Below are positions 31,496 to 40,003 of a DNA stretch of 64,000 bases, piece after piece (positions within the stretch are counted from its first letter, which is position 1; the number at the start of each line of letters is the position of its first letter). This DNA comes from Oscillospiraceae bacterium (lineage in GTDB: Bacteria > Bacillota > Clostridia > Oscillospirales > Ruminococcaceae), in assembly GCA_009777635.1 (NCBI GenBank), contig WRLK01000004.1, positions 1-64,000 on the forward strand, given 5' to 3'. Position numbers and translations under genes: made by a program. Below the pieces are notes generated by a model. The model searched no databases, was not told the DNA's origin, and worked only from the letters and a program-made list of their open reading frames with translations.

Positions 31496-32797
31496 TTAAA
31501 TTTTACGGTTGTCTACGATTCGTTTTGCCTTGCCCTCACTTCGCGGGATTGCTTTCGGCTCGACAAGCTTAACCTCCGCCGCAAGTCCCAGCGTCGACAA
31601 GAGCGCTGATTTCATTTTTTTCTCGGTTTTTTCGATAAACCTAACCGAGTCCGAGAACATTTCAGGCGTCATCTCCACCTGGACCTCAAGCGTATCGAGG
31701 TTTCCCTGCCGCTCAATCACGAGCTGGTAATTGGGCGCTGCGAGATTTAATTCAAGCAGCACGCTTTCGATCTGCGACGGGAACACGTTGATCCCGCGAA
31801 TAATCAGCATATCGTCGGTCCGCCCGCACGGCTTGCTCATTTTGATGAGCGTCCTGCCGCAGGAGCATTTATCACGCGAAAGCGTCGCTATATCCCTTGT
31901 GCGGTAACGCAAAAGCGGCAGCGCCTCTTTCGTGATACACGTAAAGACAAGCTCGCCCTGTTCGCCGAGCGGCAATACCTCGCCCGTATCCGGGTTGATG
32001 ATTTCAGGGATAAATTTATCCTCATTTATGTGCATACCGGTTTGTTCCGAGCACTCAAACGAAACGCCCGGCCCCATGATTTCCGAAAGACCGTAAATAT
32101 CGTATGCCTTTATTCCAAGCATCCGCTCGATTTGAAGCCGCATTTCATTTGACCACGGCTCCGCTCCGAACATACCGGCTTTCAGCGAAATGTCGCCGGG
32201 GCTAAGGCCCATTTCCTGAATGGCCTCGGCGATATACATGGCGTAGGACGGCGTGCAGCAAAGGATGTTGGAACCGAAATCCCGCAAAATATCGATTTGC
32301 CGCTTTGTATTCCCCGACGATACCGGAATGACGACGGCGCCCAGTTTTTCCGCGCCGTAATGCAGCCCGAGCCCACCGGTAAACAATCCATACCCATAAG
32401 ATACATGGATAAAATCCGACTTCGTCCCGCCTGCCGCAGTGATGGCCCTTGCAGCGTCGACGGCCCAGTCGTCTATATCCTTCGCGGTGTATCCTACGAC
32501 CGTCATCTTTCCGGTAGTCCCGGACGACGCCTGAACGCGGACAAGCTGTTCCCTCGGGACCGCAAACAGCCCGTAAGGATACGTGTCGCGCAAATCTTGC
32601 TTATAGGTGAACGGCAGCTTCCTAAGGTCATCGACAGATGTAATGTCATTAGGCTTTACGCCTAATTCGTCGAGCTTATCCCGGTAAAATTTTACGTTTT
32701 CATAGCAGCGGCATACCGTGTCGTGCAGCCGCTGCGCTTGTAGCAGGCGCATTTTTTGGGCGCTCGCGCATTCAATTTGAGGTGAGAAATATTGCAA
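31496..32797 (-). CDS. paaK: phenylacetate-CoA ligase, first copy
   Basis: This 433-residue AMP-forming arylacetate-CoA ligase has the P-loop SSGTTGK (91-97). The YGYGLFTGGLGLHYG and YGLSEIMGPGVSFEC (adenylation) motifs are present. MLIIRGINVFPSQIE, the hinge, and EGKAKRIVDNRK, the C-terminal lysine region, follow. In iorAB-containing anaerobes it acts in reverse as an ADP/AMP-dependent energy step or activates aryl acids. Start is a TTG at 32797 behind AAGGGG, nine nt away. A second paralogue lies upstream in the same operon. Confidence 0.93.
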   Translation of the reverse strand: MQYFSPQIECASAQKMRLLQAQRLHDTVCRCYENVKFYRDKLDELGVKPNDITSVDDLRKLPFTYKQDLRDTYPYGLFAVPREQLVRVQASSGTTGKMTVVGYTAKDIDDWAVDAARAITAAGGTKSDFIHVSYGYGLFTGGLGLHYGAEKLGAVVIPVSSGNTKRQIDILRDFGSNILCCTPSYAMYIAEAIQEMGLSPGDISLKAGMFGAEPWSNEMRLQIERMLGIKAYDIYGLSEIMGPGVSFECSEQTGMHINEDKFIPEIINPDTGEVLPLGEQGELVFTCITKEALPLLRYRTRDIATLSRDKCSCGRTLIKMSKPCGRTDDMLIIRGINVFPSQIESVLLELNLAAPNYQLVIERQGNLDTLEVQVEMTPEMFSDSVRFIEKTEKKMKSALLSTLGLAAEVKLVEPKAIPRSEGKAKRIVDNRKI

Positions 32798-32810
32798 TTA
32801 TACCAACCCC

Positions 32811-33386
32811 TTAAAGTACAAATCCTGATTCAAACGCTTTTATGTTCATCTCGCGGAATTTTTCCGGCACGGTTTCGCCGATTGCTTTTATCCAGTCATT
32901 CTTTTTAAACTCAAGATGCTTTGCCAAAATACCGATGAGGACCACGTTTACGGATTTCGCGCTGCCCGCCTCTTTGGCAAGCTTCAGCGCGTCGACGGCA
33001 ATCACGTCGATTGGCTTATCGCGAAGCTTTTCGATAATCCCCTCCGGATATTTCGCGGCCCCTATGATAACGGGCATAGGATTAATTTTTTGATCGTTTA
33101 GGATGATAAGCCCGCCTTTTTTAAGATACGGCAGATACCTTGCGGCCTCCAGCATCTCAAACGCGAGGATGACGTCGGCTTCGGCCACTTCCACCACAGG
33201 CGACGCGACGGATTCCCCGTAACGCACATAAGACACAACGCTTCCGCCGCGCTGGCTCATCCCGTGTACCTCCGAAAGCTTCACGTCATACCCGCCGCTT
33301 TGGCAAACCGACCCGATTAGCTTGCTGGCAAGCAGTGTACCCTGTCCGCCAACGCCGCAAATGATAATGTTTTTCGTCTCTTTCAT
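32811..33386 (-). CDS. iorB: indolepyruvate ferredoxin oxidoreductase, beta subunit
   Basis: The 191-residue gamma-domain type subunit has the GVGGQGTLLASKLIG start (11-25), VHGMSQRGGSVVSYVRYG (~40-57) and the PVVEVAEADVILAFE segment found in 2-oxoacid:ferredoxin oxidoreductases. With IorA it converts aryl pyruvates (from Trp, Phe, Tyr) to arylacetyl-CoA, CO2 and reduced ferredoxin. It lies 6 nt after iorA and 13 nt before paaK. Confidence 0.94.
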   Translation of the reverse strand: MKETKNIIICGVGGQGTLLASKLIGSVCQSGGYDVKLSEVHGMSQRGGSVVSYVRYGESVASPVVEVAEADVILAFEMLEAARYLPYLKKGGLIILNDQKINPMPVIIGAAKYPEGIIEKLRDKPIDVIAVDALKLAKEAGSAKSVNVVLIGILAKHLEFKKNDWIKAIGETVPEKFREMNIKAFESGFVL

Positions 33387-33392
33387 CGCGTT

Positions 33393-35120
33393 TTAAGCCC
33401 TCCCCTTAATCGCTTGGAACCGGCACAGCCCCGTGCATTGACCGCAGCCAACGCATTGGTTTTCATCGATTACGGCTTTGCCGTCCGCCGAAATGATTGC
33501 GGGGCATCCGATCTGGAAGCAGACCTTGCAGAACGTACATGCCTCGGCGTCAACCATGAGCGAATCGCCCAATACGGTGTCCTTTAGCAAAACGCACGGG
33601 CGGCGCGCGATAACAACGGACGTCTCGCCGGACTCAACTTCCTCTTTAAGCGCCGCAAGCGTCGCGGAAAGATTGTTGGGGTCTACTACGCGCACCCTCG
33701 GCACTCCAATCGATTTGCACAAAGCCACAAGGTCAAGAACAGGCGCCGCTTCTTTCTTTAAGGTTTTGCCTGTTGTGGGGTTATCCTGATGCCCTGTCAT
33801 GCCGGTGGTCGCGTTGTCGGCGATGACCGTCACGAATCCCGCGCCGTTATAAACCGCGTTTATAAGCCCTGTAATACCGGAATGCGCAAACGTGGAGTCG
33901 CCGATGACGCCGATTACCTTTTTGCCGTTTTCGCCCTCGGCTTTATGGAATCCATGCGCCGCCGAAACCGAGGCCCCCATGCAAATGCAGGTATCCATAG
34001 CGGAAAGCGGCGGGCCCGCACTGAGCGTGTAGCATCCGATATCGCCGGAGATTACGCATCCTGTCTTTTTGAGCGCCCAGAAAAGCCCGCGATGGGAGCA
34101 TCCGGCGCACATAACCGGCGGCCTAGCGGGAATCTCCTCCTGCAGGCTCATAATCTCCGGTTTTTTGTTTAATATCTTATCCGCGATCACATCCTGACGG
34201 ATTTCCCCGCAGAACGAGAACAATTCCTTACCGATTACTTCAACGCCGTTTTTGCGGCAATGTGTTTCAATGACGTCGTCAAGCTCCTCAATAACGTAAA
34301 GCACATCGGCCTTTGACGCGAAATCCTTGATCAGCCGCACCGGCAACGGGTTTACCATGCCGAGCTTTAGGTAGCTTGCGTTTTCCCCGAGCGCCTCTTT
34401 CGCGTACTGGTACGCGACGCCCGATGTGATGACCCCGATTTTCGCATTGTTCATCTCAACGCGGTTGATGCCGCATGTTTCCGCCCATTCTGTAAGCTCC
34501 CGCATACGCTGCTCCACAAACTCGTGGCGCGGGCGCGCCGTGTTCGGCATCGCGACGAACTTCGGCATATTTTTTTTATATTCATTTTTAAATTCAATGC
34601 GTTCCGATATGTCGCAAAGCCCGCGCGAATGGGAAATACGGGTGCTAAGCCGGATAAACACGGGCGTATCAAATTTCTCGGACAGCTCAAACCCGAGCTT
34701 TGTAAAGCTTAAACACTCGCTTGAATCTGACGGCTCAAGCATGGGCGTCTTCGAGGTTTTCGCGTGGCCGCGGCTGTCCTGCTCGTTTTGCGACGAATGG
34801 ATTCCCGGGTCGTCCGCGACGCAAACGACAAGCCCGCCGTTCACCCCCGTGTAAGCCGCCGTGTACAGCGGGTCGGACGCCACATTCAAGCCGACATGCT
34901 TCATGGCGGTGGCGGCACGCGCACCCGCAATCGACGCCCCAATCGCAACCTCCGCCGAGACCTTTTCGTTGGGCGACCACTCGGTGTAAATCTCGTCGTA
35001 CAGCGCCGAATACTGTGTTATTTCCGTACTTGGCGTACCCGGATAGCTTGAAACCACCGTGACGCCCGCCTCGTAGAACCCCCGCGCAACGGCCTCATTG
35101 CCGAGCAAAAGCTTTTGCAT
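33393..35120 (-). CDS. iorA: indolepyruvate ferredoxin oxidoreductase, alpha subunit
   Basis: The 575-residue protein starts with a pyrimidine-binding domain (LLGNEAVARGFYEAGVTVVSSYPGTPSTEI, ~4-33). The TPP-binding domain comes later (PPVMCAGCSHRGLFWALKK, GDIGCYTLSAGPPLSAMDT and VIGDSTFAHSGITGL). The last ~47 residues hold two 4Fe-4S motifs (CTFCKVCFQIGCP and CVGCGQCTGLC). All elements of IorA are present at full length. Product is arylacetyl-CoA, which the flanking ligases can convert. Confidence 0.96.
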   Translation of the reverse strand: MQKLLLGNEAVARGFYEAGVTVVSSYPGTPSTEITQYSALYDEIYTEWSPNEKVSAEVAIGASIAGARAATAMKHVGLNVASDPLYTAAYTGVNGGLVVCVADDPGIHSSQNEQDSRGHAKTSKTPMLEPSDSSECLSFTKLGFELSEKFDTPVFIRLSTRISHSRGLCDISERIEFKNEYKKNMPKFVAMPNTARPRHEFVEQRMRELTEWAETCGINRVEMNNAKIGVITSGVAYQYAKEALGENASYLKLGMVNPLPVRLIKDFASKADVLYVIEELDDVIETHCRKNGVEVIGKELFSFCGEIRQDVIADKILNKKPEIMSLQEEIPARPPVMCAGCSHRGLFWALKKTGCVISGDIGCYTLSAGPPLSAMDTCICMGASVSAAHGFHKAEGENGKKVIGVIGDSTFAHSGITGLINAVYNGAGFVTVIADNATTGMTGHQDNPTTGKTLKKEAAPVLDLVALCKSIGVPRVRVVDPNNLSATLAALKEEVESGETSVVIARRPCVLLKDTVLGDSLMVDAEACTFCKVCFQIGCPAIISADGKAVIDENQCVGCGQCTGLCRFQAIKGRA

Positions 35121-35160
35121 AACGTACTCCTTATTTATCCATTTTTTATTTTAAACCAAT

Positions 35161-36462
35161 CTATTTCCCGCGCAAATCAAGTATCCTGCGGGCCTTGCCC
35201 TCGAACCGCTCCAGCGATTTCGGCTCGACAAGCGTGACTTTCACGTCAAGCTGCAAAACGGAGCGAAGCTGTTCTTTTACATAATTCCGAAGCTGTTCAA
35301 GCTTGCGGTATTCGACAAGGTACGCGCCGTCAACGAGCTCCACCTTGACCTCAAGGCTGTCCATCAAGCCCTCGCGCCTTATGATAAGCTGGTAGTGGGC
35401 GCCGATTTCCGGGATGTTCATGAGCACGCTTTCGATCTGCGACGGGAACACGTTCACGCCCTTGATTATGAGCATATCGTCGCTGCGTCCCTTGACCTTA
35501 TCCATGCGGACGTGAGTCCTGCCGCACTTGCAAACGTCGTAATCAAGCCGCGTGATGTCCTTTGTGCGGTACCGTATCATCGGCATGCCCTCTTTTGTAA
35601 GGGTCGTCACGACAAGCTCGCCGTCTTCGCCTGCTTCTTTCGTCTCAAAGGTATCGCTGTCGATGATTTCCGGCAGGAAGTGGTCTTCTGAAAAATGCAA
35701 ACCGCACCTGAACGCGCACTCGCCGGAAACCCCGGGGCCTCCGAGTTCCGAAAGGCCGTAGTTATCGGTTGAGAGGATGCCTATATTTTCCTCGATTTTC
35801 GCGCGCATTTCCGGCGTGCAACCCTCACCTCCGAACAGCCCGACTCGAAGCTTCAGCTTATCGCGTATCCCCTGCTCGCGTGCGATCTCGCTTAAATATG
35901 TAGCGTAGCTTGGCGTCGAAATCAGAACCGTGACGCCGAAATCCTCCATCAGCATGAGCTGTCGCTGCGTGTTTCCGGCGCTTATGGGGACAATCGCCGC
36001 GCCCAGCTTTTCAAGTCCGTAATGCAGCCCCAGCGCCCCTGTAAAAAGCCCGTATCCAAACGAAATCTGGGCAATATCAGCGTCCGTTACGCCGACTGCT
36101 GCGCAAAACCGCGCCACCTGATCTGCCCACGCCGAAAGGTCGTTTCTGGTATATCCCACGACAATGGGCTTTCCCGTCGTCCCGGAGGACGCGTGCGTCC
36201 TTACGATTTCCCGCATCGGCCTTGCGAACAGCGAAAACGGGTAGTTATCGCGCAAATCCTCCTTTGTTGTAAGGGGAAGGTACTTAACATCTGAAAGGCA
36301 CTTGATTTTATCGGCGCTGATTTTTAACGCGCCGAATTTTTTATGATAAAACGGAACATGCTTGTCGGCGTAATCAACGATGTGGCGAAGCCGCTCAAGC
36401 TGGAGCCTTTCAAGCTCTTTGCGGGGCATGGTTTCTATATCTTTTTGCCAAAACACAGGCAT
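35161..36462 (-). CDS. paaK: phenylacetate-CoA ligase, second copy
   Basis: The 433-residue paralogue has the same length as the first. The P-loop SSGTTGK is at 92-98, with FGYGLFTGALGLHYG, YGLSELGGPGVSGEC, MLIIKGVNVFPSQIE and the FEGKARRILDLRGK end. The two copies differ widely in sequence, suggesting different aryl substrates (e.g. phenylacetate versus indoleacetate) rather than a recent duplication. First gene of the operon; ATG preceded by AAGGAAGG. Confidence 0.93.
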   Translation of the reverse strand: MPVFWQKDIETMPRKELERLQLERLRHIVDYADKHVPFYHKKFGALKISADKIKCLSDVKYLPLTTKEDLRDNYPFSLFARPMREIVRTHASSGTTGKPIVVGYTRNDLSAWADQVARFCAAVGVTDADIAQISFGYGLFTGALGLHYGLEKLGAAIVPISAGNTQRQLMLMEDFGVTVLISTPSYATYLSEIAREQGIRDKLKLRVGLFGGEGCTPEMRAKIEENIGILSTDNYGLSELGGPGVSGECAFRCGLHFSEDHFLPEIIDSDTFETKEAGEDGELVVTTLTKEGMPMIRYRTKDITRLDYDVCKCGRTHVRMDKVKGRSDDMLIIKGVNVFPSQIESVLMNIPEIGAHYQLIIRREGLMDSLEVKVELVDGAYLVEYRKLEQLRNYVKEQLRSVLQLDVKVTLVEPKSLERFEGKARRILDLRGK

Positions 36463-36516
36463 AACCTTCCTTACACATATTTTAATGATATATATAAAAA
36501 CACGAAATTATCATTT

Positions 36517-36545
36517 ATTTTACATGAAAATCTAAGCACCGTCAA
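36517..36545 (-). promoter_or_regulatory. promoter of the paaK-iorAB-paaK-ACT operon
   Basis: On the minus strand there is TTGACG (36540-36545), 17 nt and TAAAAT (36517-36522). Its -35 lies only 9 bp from that of the divergent uraA promoter, so the two are likely to interfere or share control. Confidence 0.7.
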
Positions 36546-36554
36546 GCGGGACTG

Positions 36555-36583
36555 TTTACATTCGACAAAAAATCTTGTATAAT
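36555..36583 (+). promoter_or_regulatory. promoter of the uracil permease gene
   Basis: TTTACA (36555-36560), 17 nt, TATAAT (36578-36583). The resulting leader is only ~23 nt, leaving no room for PyrR attenuation. Confidence 0.8.
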
Positions 36584-36612
36584 AGTTGAAAATCAAAAGG
36601 GGTGTGATTTGT

Positions 36613-37824
36613 ATGCGTCAAGAATTAACATCGGGGAAAAAGGTATTGCTCGGGTTTCAGCATTTGTTTGCGATGTTCGGCGCGACGGTGCTGGTTCCCG
36701 CATTAACCGGGTTTAACCCGTCGATCGCTTTAATATGCGCAGGGTTGGGTACGCTTATGTTTCATTTGGTTTCGAAGCATAAGGTGCCTGTTTTTTTGGG
36801 CTCCAGCTTTGCGTTTATCGCGGCCGTAGCGATTGTCGTCGCGGAAAAGGGGGTTCCTTACGCGCAGGGCGGCATCATCGCGGCGGGAATTATCTATCTT
36901 TTGCTTGCCGCCGCCGTTTACTTTGTGGGGGTTGAGCGTGTGCGCTCATTTTTCCCGCCTGTCGTTACAGGGCCGGTTATTGTCGTAATCGGTGTAACCT
37001 TAGCGCCTGTCGGCATTTCCATGTCGTCGCAAAACTGGTGGATTGCGCTGATCGTGCTTATGACGGTTATTATCGTATCCATCTTTGCAAAGAATTTTTT
37101 CAAGCTTGTACCGATTTTGATCGGCCTTGTTGCCGGGTATATCGCGTCGCTTATCTTTGATGCTTTGGCGCATACGGGCGAGCCGCTCGTGAATTTATCG
37201 CTTATCAGCGACGCTAGCTGGTTTATATCGCCGAGCGCCTTTACGATGCCGGCATTTGACCTGCATGCAATTCTTATGATTGCGCCTATTGCGTTCGTCA
37301 CGTTTATGGAACATATCGGCGATATAACCACAAACGGCTCTGTTGTGGGCAAAGACTTCTTCAAGGACCCGGGGCTTCACCGCACGCTCATCGGCGACGG
37401 CCTTGCGACGTCCCTCGCCGGCTTGATAGGCGGCCCCGCAAATACGACATACTCCGAGAACACGGGCGTTTTGGCCGTTACAAAGGTCTATGACACCGGC
37501 GTGATCAAGCTCGCGGCATGCTTTGCCATCGCAATGGGGCTCATGGGGAAAATGGGCGCGATCCTCTTAGGGATTCCCGACGCCGTAAAAGGCGGGATGA
37601 GTATTATCCTTTTCGGCATGATAGCGGCGGTCGGAATACGCACACTTGCGGACGCAAAGCTTGATTTCACGCGCAGCCGGAACCTTATTATCATCGCGCT
37701 GATACTTGTTTTCGGGCTCGGGCTTGCAAGCGGCATAACCATCGGGAACTTCACTATATCCGGCCTGTTTGTTGCCGTTTTGGTGGGTGTTTTTGCAAAT
37801 AAGATTTTACCCCAAAACGTATAA
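36613..37824 (+). CDS. uraA: uracil/xanthine permease (UraA/PyrP, NCS2 family)
   Basis: The 403-residue membrane transporter has about 12-14 hydrophobic segments. NCS2 signatures visible: LLGFQHLFAMFGATVLVPALTGFNPS near the start, FLGSSFAFI, AFVTFMEHIGDITTNGSVVGKDFFKDPGLHRTLIGDGLATSLAGLIGGPANTTYSENTGV (substrate site with Glu and His). It imports uracil with protons. The ATG at 36613 is used because transcription starts at about 36590; AAAAGGGGTG precedes it. No pyrimidine genes adjoin it. Confidence 0.94.
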   Translation: MRQELTSGKKVLLGFQHLFAMFGATVLVPALTGFNPSIALICAGLGTLMFHLVSKHKVPVFLGSSFAFIAAVAIVVAEKGVPYAQGGIIAAGIIYLLLAAAVYFVGVERVRSFFPPVVTGPVIVVIGVTLAPVGISMSSQNWWIALIVLMTVIIVSIFAKNFFKLVPILIGLVAGYIASLIFDALAHTGEPLVNLSLISDASWFISPSAFTMPAFDLHAILMIAPIAFVTFMEHIGDITTNGSVVGKDFFKDPGLHRTLIGDGLATSLAGLIGGPANTTYSENTGVLAVTKVYDTGVIKLAACFAIAMGLMGKMGAILLGIPDAVKGGMSIILFGMIAAVGIRTLADAKLDFTRSRNLIIIALILVFGLGLASGITIGNFTISGLFVAVLVGVFANKILPQNV

Positions 37825-37843
37825 AACGCAAAGTTCGGCGAAC

Positions 37844-37871
37844 CCTCATTATATCTAATGATATAATGAGG
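37844..37871 (+). promoter_or_regulatory. hairpin that hides the ribosome binding site of the 30-residue peptide
   Basis: There is a perfect 11-bp stem (37844-37854 with 37861-37871) with a CTAATG loop. The 3' arm ends in ATGAGG, which is part of the GAGGTG ribosome binding site of the small ORF at 37879. No T run follows, so it is not a usual terminator. Confidence 0.6.
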
Positions 37872-37878
37872 TGTGGCG

Positions 37879-37971
37879 ATGAATAAATTTCTGTATATCA
37901 CGCTGTTTGTCATGATAATCGCGTATCTTGTATCCTGCGGGGCGGCGGTGTTTGCGGCATTCCCGACATAA
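37879..37971 (+). CDS. 30-residue single-pass membrane peptide
   Basis: The ORF reads MNKFLYITLFVMIIAYLVSC (first 20) followed by GAAVFAAFPT. It is hydrophobic over residues 4-27 with one lysine at the start, so it would insert in the membrane. The ribosome binding site GAGGTG is 5 nt upstream and lies in a hairpin arm. It is followed by a GC-rich hairpin, so it forms a compact unit downstream of uraA. The family is unknown; small toxins, regulators of transporters and random ORFs remain possible. Confidence 0.5.
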   Translation: MNKFLYITLFVMIIAYLVSCGAAVFAAFPT

Positions 37972-37975
37972 AGAC

Positions 37976-37996
37976 AGCGGGCGCGAAGCGCCCGCT
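37976..37996 (+). terminator. GC-rich hairpin after the small peptide
   Basis: There is a 9-bp perfect stem (37976-37984 with 37988-37996) and a GAA loop, but only TTAC after it. Likely ends the uraA transcript, with moderate certainty. Confidence 0.55.
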
Positions 37997-38002
37997 TACA
38001 AC

Positions 38003-38032
38003 TTGCTCTGCAAGTTGATTTTATGTTATACT
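38003..38032 (+). promoter_or_regulatory. possible promoter of ridA-icd
   Basis: TTGCTC (38003-38008), 18 nt, TATACT (38027-38032), upstream of MITE-like element A. A transcript would contain the whole element as a folded leader. Confidence 0.45.
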
Positions 38033-38045
38033 TAGTAAAACAATC

Positions 38046-38213
38046 TAAGAACCCATCTTCAATAACGAGAAGTGCCGACGCAACAATGCGATTATTTCGC
38101 AGTGTTAGGCAAATTTTTGAAGTAATGCTTTGTGCATTGCAAGAAAATTTAACGACGTAATGCGGAAAAATCGTTGTTGAGGTGGTGCGTCGAGTATTGA
38201 AGACGGGTTCTAA
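38046..38213. repeat. MITE-like element, copy A
   Basis: It is about 164 bp, with 17-bp terminal inverted repeats (38048-38064 and 38195-38211, one mismatch) flanked by TA on each side, and a partly self-complementary interior. The core from TAGGCAAA (38106) to AACGACG (38151) is related to copy B at the same 45-nt spacing. It lies between uraA and ridA. Confidence 0.75.
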
Positions 38214-38232
38214 ACAAAAGGAAGTGCAAAAT

Positions 38233-38616
38233 ATGCAAAGAACTATTGTTACTACAGACAAAGCGCCCGGAGCAATCGGGCCTTATTCCCAGGCCGTCGG
38301 CTGCGGCAATATGATTTTCACAAGCGGCCAGCTTCCGATTGACATGGCGACAGGCAAGCTTGAAACGGCGGACGTCAAAAAAGCCGCCAAACATTCGCTT
38401 GACAACCTAAAAGCTATCCTCGAAGCGGCCGGAAGCTCAATGGAAAATATTGTAAAAACCACCGTTTTCCTCACTGATATGAACGATTTTGCGGCAGTCA
38501 ACGAGGTGTACGCGACATATTTTGACGCGCCCCCTCCCGCAAGAAGCTGTGTCGCCATGGTTGCGCTCCCTAATGGCGCGAAAGTCGAAATCGAAGCTAT
38601 CGCAATGGGTGGCTGA
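38233..38616 (+). CDS. ridA: RidA family enamine/imine deaminase
   Basis: The 127-residue YjgF/YER057c/UK114 protein hydrolyses reactive 2-aminoacrylate and similar enamines made by PLP enzymes. Motifs: PGAIGPYSQAV (Tyr), GNMIFTSGQLPID, KTTVFLTDMNDFAAVNEVYATYF and PPPARSCVAMVALPNGAKVEIEAIA with the substrate-binding Arg and Glu. The ATG at 38233 has AAAGGAAG upstream; the earlier in-frame ATG lies in the MITE. It is 2 nt before icd. Confidence 0.96.
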   Translation: MQRTIVTTDKAPGAIGPYSQAVGCGNMIFTSGQLPIDMATGKLETADVKKAAKHSLDNLKAILEAAGSSMENIVKTTVFLTDMNDFAAVNEVYATYFDAPPPARSCVAMVALPNGAKVEIEAIAMGG

Positions 38617-38618
38617 CT

Positions 38619-39842
38619 ATGGGAAAGATTAAAATGACAACTCCCTTGGTAGAGCTTGACGGCGACGAAATGACCAGGATTATCTGGGCGATGATAAAGG
38701 AGAAACTGTTATCTCCGTATATAGAGTTAAATACAGAGTATTATGACTTAGGACTGATGCAACGCGACGAGACCGACGACGAGATTACAATCCAATCCGC
38801 GAACGCAATCAGGAAGTATGGCGTCGGTGTAAAGTGCGCTACCATTACGGCAAACAAGCAGCGCATGGAAGAGTACAAGCTTAAAAAAATGTGGAAAAGC
38901 CCGAACGCGACAATCAGAGGGATACTTGACGGGACGGTATTGCGCACGCCGATTGTCATAAGCTGCATCAAGCCCGCGGTGCGGACATGGGAAAAGCCGA
39001 TTACGATCGCGCGTCACGCATTCGGCGACGTGTATGGCGCAACCGAAATCCGCGTTCCGGGGGCGGGTACGGCGTCTATGTCGTTTAAGCCTGAAGCAGG
39101 TTCCCCCGAGAATCGTGTCATACACGAATTTAAAGGCGCGGGCGTGCTTCAGGGCCAGTTCAACACGGACGAATCCATCCGCTCTTTCGCGCATGTATGC
39201 TTTAAATACGCCCTTGAAACAAAACAGGACTTGTGGTTTTCCACCAAGGATACCATTTCAAAGCAGTATGACCAGACATTCAAGCTGATTTACCATGAGA
39301 TATATGAAACCACTTACAAATCAGACTTTGAGAAAGCAGGCATCGAATATTTCTATACGTTGATCGACGACGCCGTCGCGCGCGTAATCCGGTCAAGCGG
39401 CGGGTTCTTGTGGGCGTGTAAGAATTACGACGGCGACGTGATGAGCGACATGGTCTCCACGGCGTTCGGATCGCTTGCAATGATGACGTCGGTGCTGTTA
39501 AGCCCGGACGGCTGCTATGAATACGAAGCCGCCCACGGCACGGTAACACAGCATTACTACCGGCACCTTAAAGGCGAGGAAACCTCCACAAACCCGATGG
39601 CGACCATCTTCGCGTGGAGCGGCGCGCTTCATAAGCGCGGCGAGCTTGACGGGAACGACGTGCTGTGTAAATTTGCGAAGTCACTGGAAACGGCCTGTCT
39701 TACAACCCTTGAAGGCGGCGTCATGACAAAGGACTTAGCGGCCCTCTGCGAAGGGATTACACCGAAAATCGTAACCACCGCCGGGATTATCGACGCAATC
39801 AAGCTGACGCTTGATGAGATAATAGACCTGTCCGAGAACTAG
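38619..39842 (+). CDS. icd: NADP-dependent isocitrate dehydrogenase, eukaryote-like dimeric type
   Basis: The 407-residue enzyme oxidatively decarboxylates isocitrate to 2-oxoglutarate. It has the eukaryotic-type features: ELDGDEMTRIIW start, ATITANKQRMEEYKLKKMWKSPNATIRGILDGTVLRTPI with the isocitrate-binding Ser and Arg, YDGDVMSDMVSTAFGSLAMMTS with Mg-binding Asp, and the NADP loop AAHGTVTQHYYRHLKGEETSTNPMATIFAW. It would supply 2-oxoglutarate to glutamate synthesis. Its TAG stop is formed by the TA target duplication and first G of MITE-like element B, so its original end may have been different. Confidence 0.95.
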   Translation: MGKIKMTTPLVELDGDEMTRIIWAMIKEKLLSPYIELNTEYYDLGLMQRDETDDEITIQSANAIRKYGVGVKCATITANKQRMEEYKLKKMWKSPNATIRGILDGTVLRTPIVISCIKPAVRTWEKPITIARHAFGDVYGATEIRVPGAGTASMSFKPEAGSPENRVIHEFKGAGVLQGQFNTDESIRSFAHVCFKYALETKQDLWFSTKDTISKQYDQTFKLIYHEIYETTYKSDFEKAGIEYFYTLIDDAVARVIRSSGGFLWACKNYDGDVMSDMVSTAFGSLAMMTSVLLSPDGCYEYEAAHGTVTQHYYRHLKGEETSTNPMATIFAWSGALHKRGELDGNDVLCKFAKSLETACLTTLEGGVMTKDLAALCEGITPKIVTTAGIIDAIKLTLDEIIDLSEN

Positions 39843-40003
39843 GGCGTGTTCCCACTATCCGAAATGTTCAGGTTTTGAGCAGATTTTGTGCCAGTCTAGG
39901 CAAAAATTTGCAGGAATACTGGGCGTATTTCAAGAATTTTTAACGACGAATGGCGCAAAATCTGCCAAAAAATGGGCGTTGAGCGGTAGTGGGAACACGC
40001 CCT
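39841..40003. repeat. MITE-like element, copy B, overlapping the icd stop codon
   Basis: It is 163 bp with perfect 17-bp terminal inverted repeats (39841-39857 and 39987-40003), beginning TAGGGCGTGTTCCCACTA, with a TA on each flank. The core (39897 TAGGC to 39942 AACGACG) matches copy A. From 40004 to 40145 I see only the leader of the methyltransferase gene and no clear promoter. Confidence 0.85.

Noticed and set aside
36584..36613. PyrR attenuator before uraA
   Set aside because: The mapped promoter leaves only about 23 nt of leader, too short for it.
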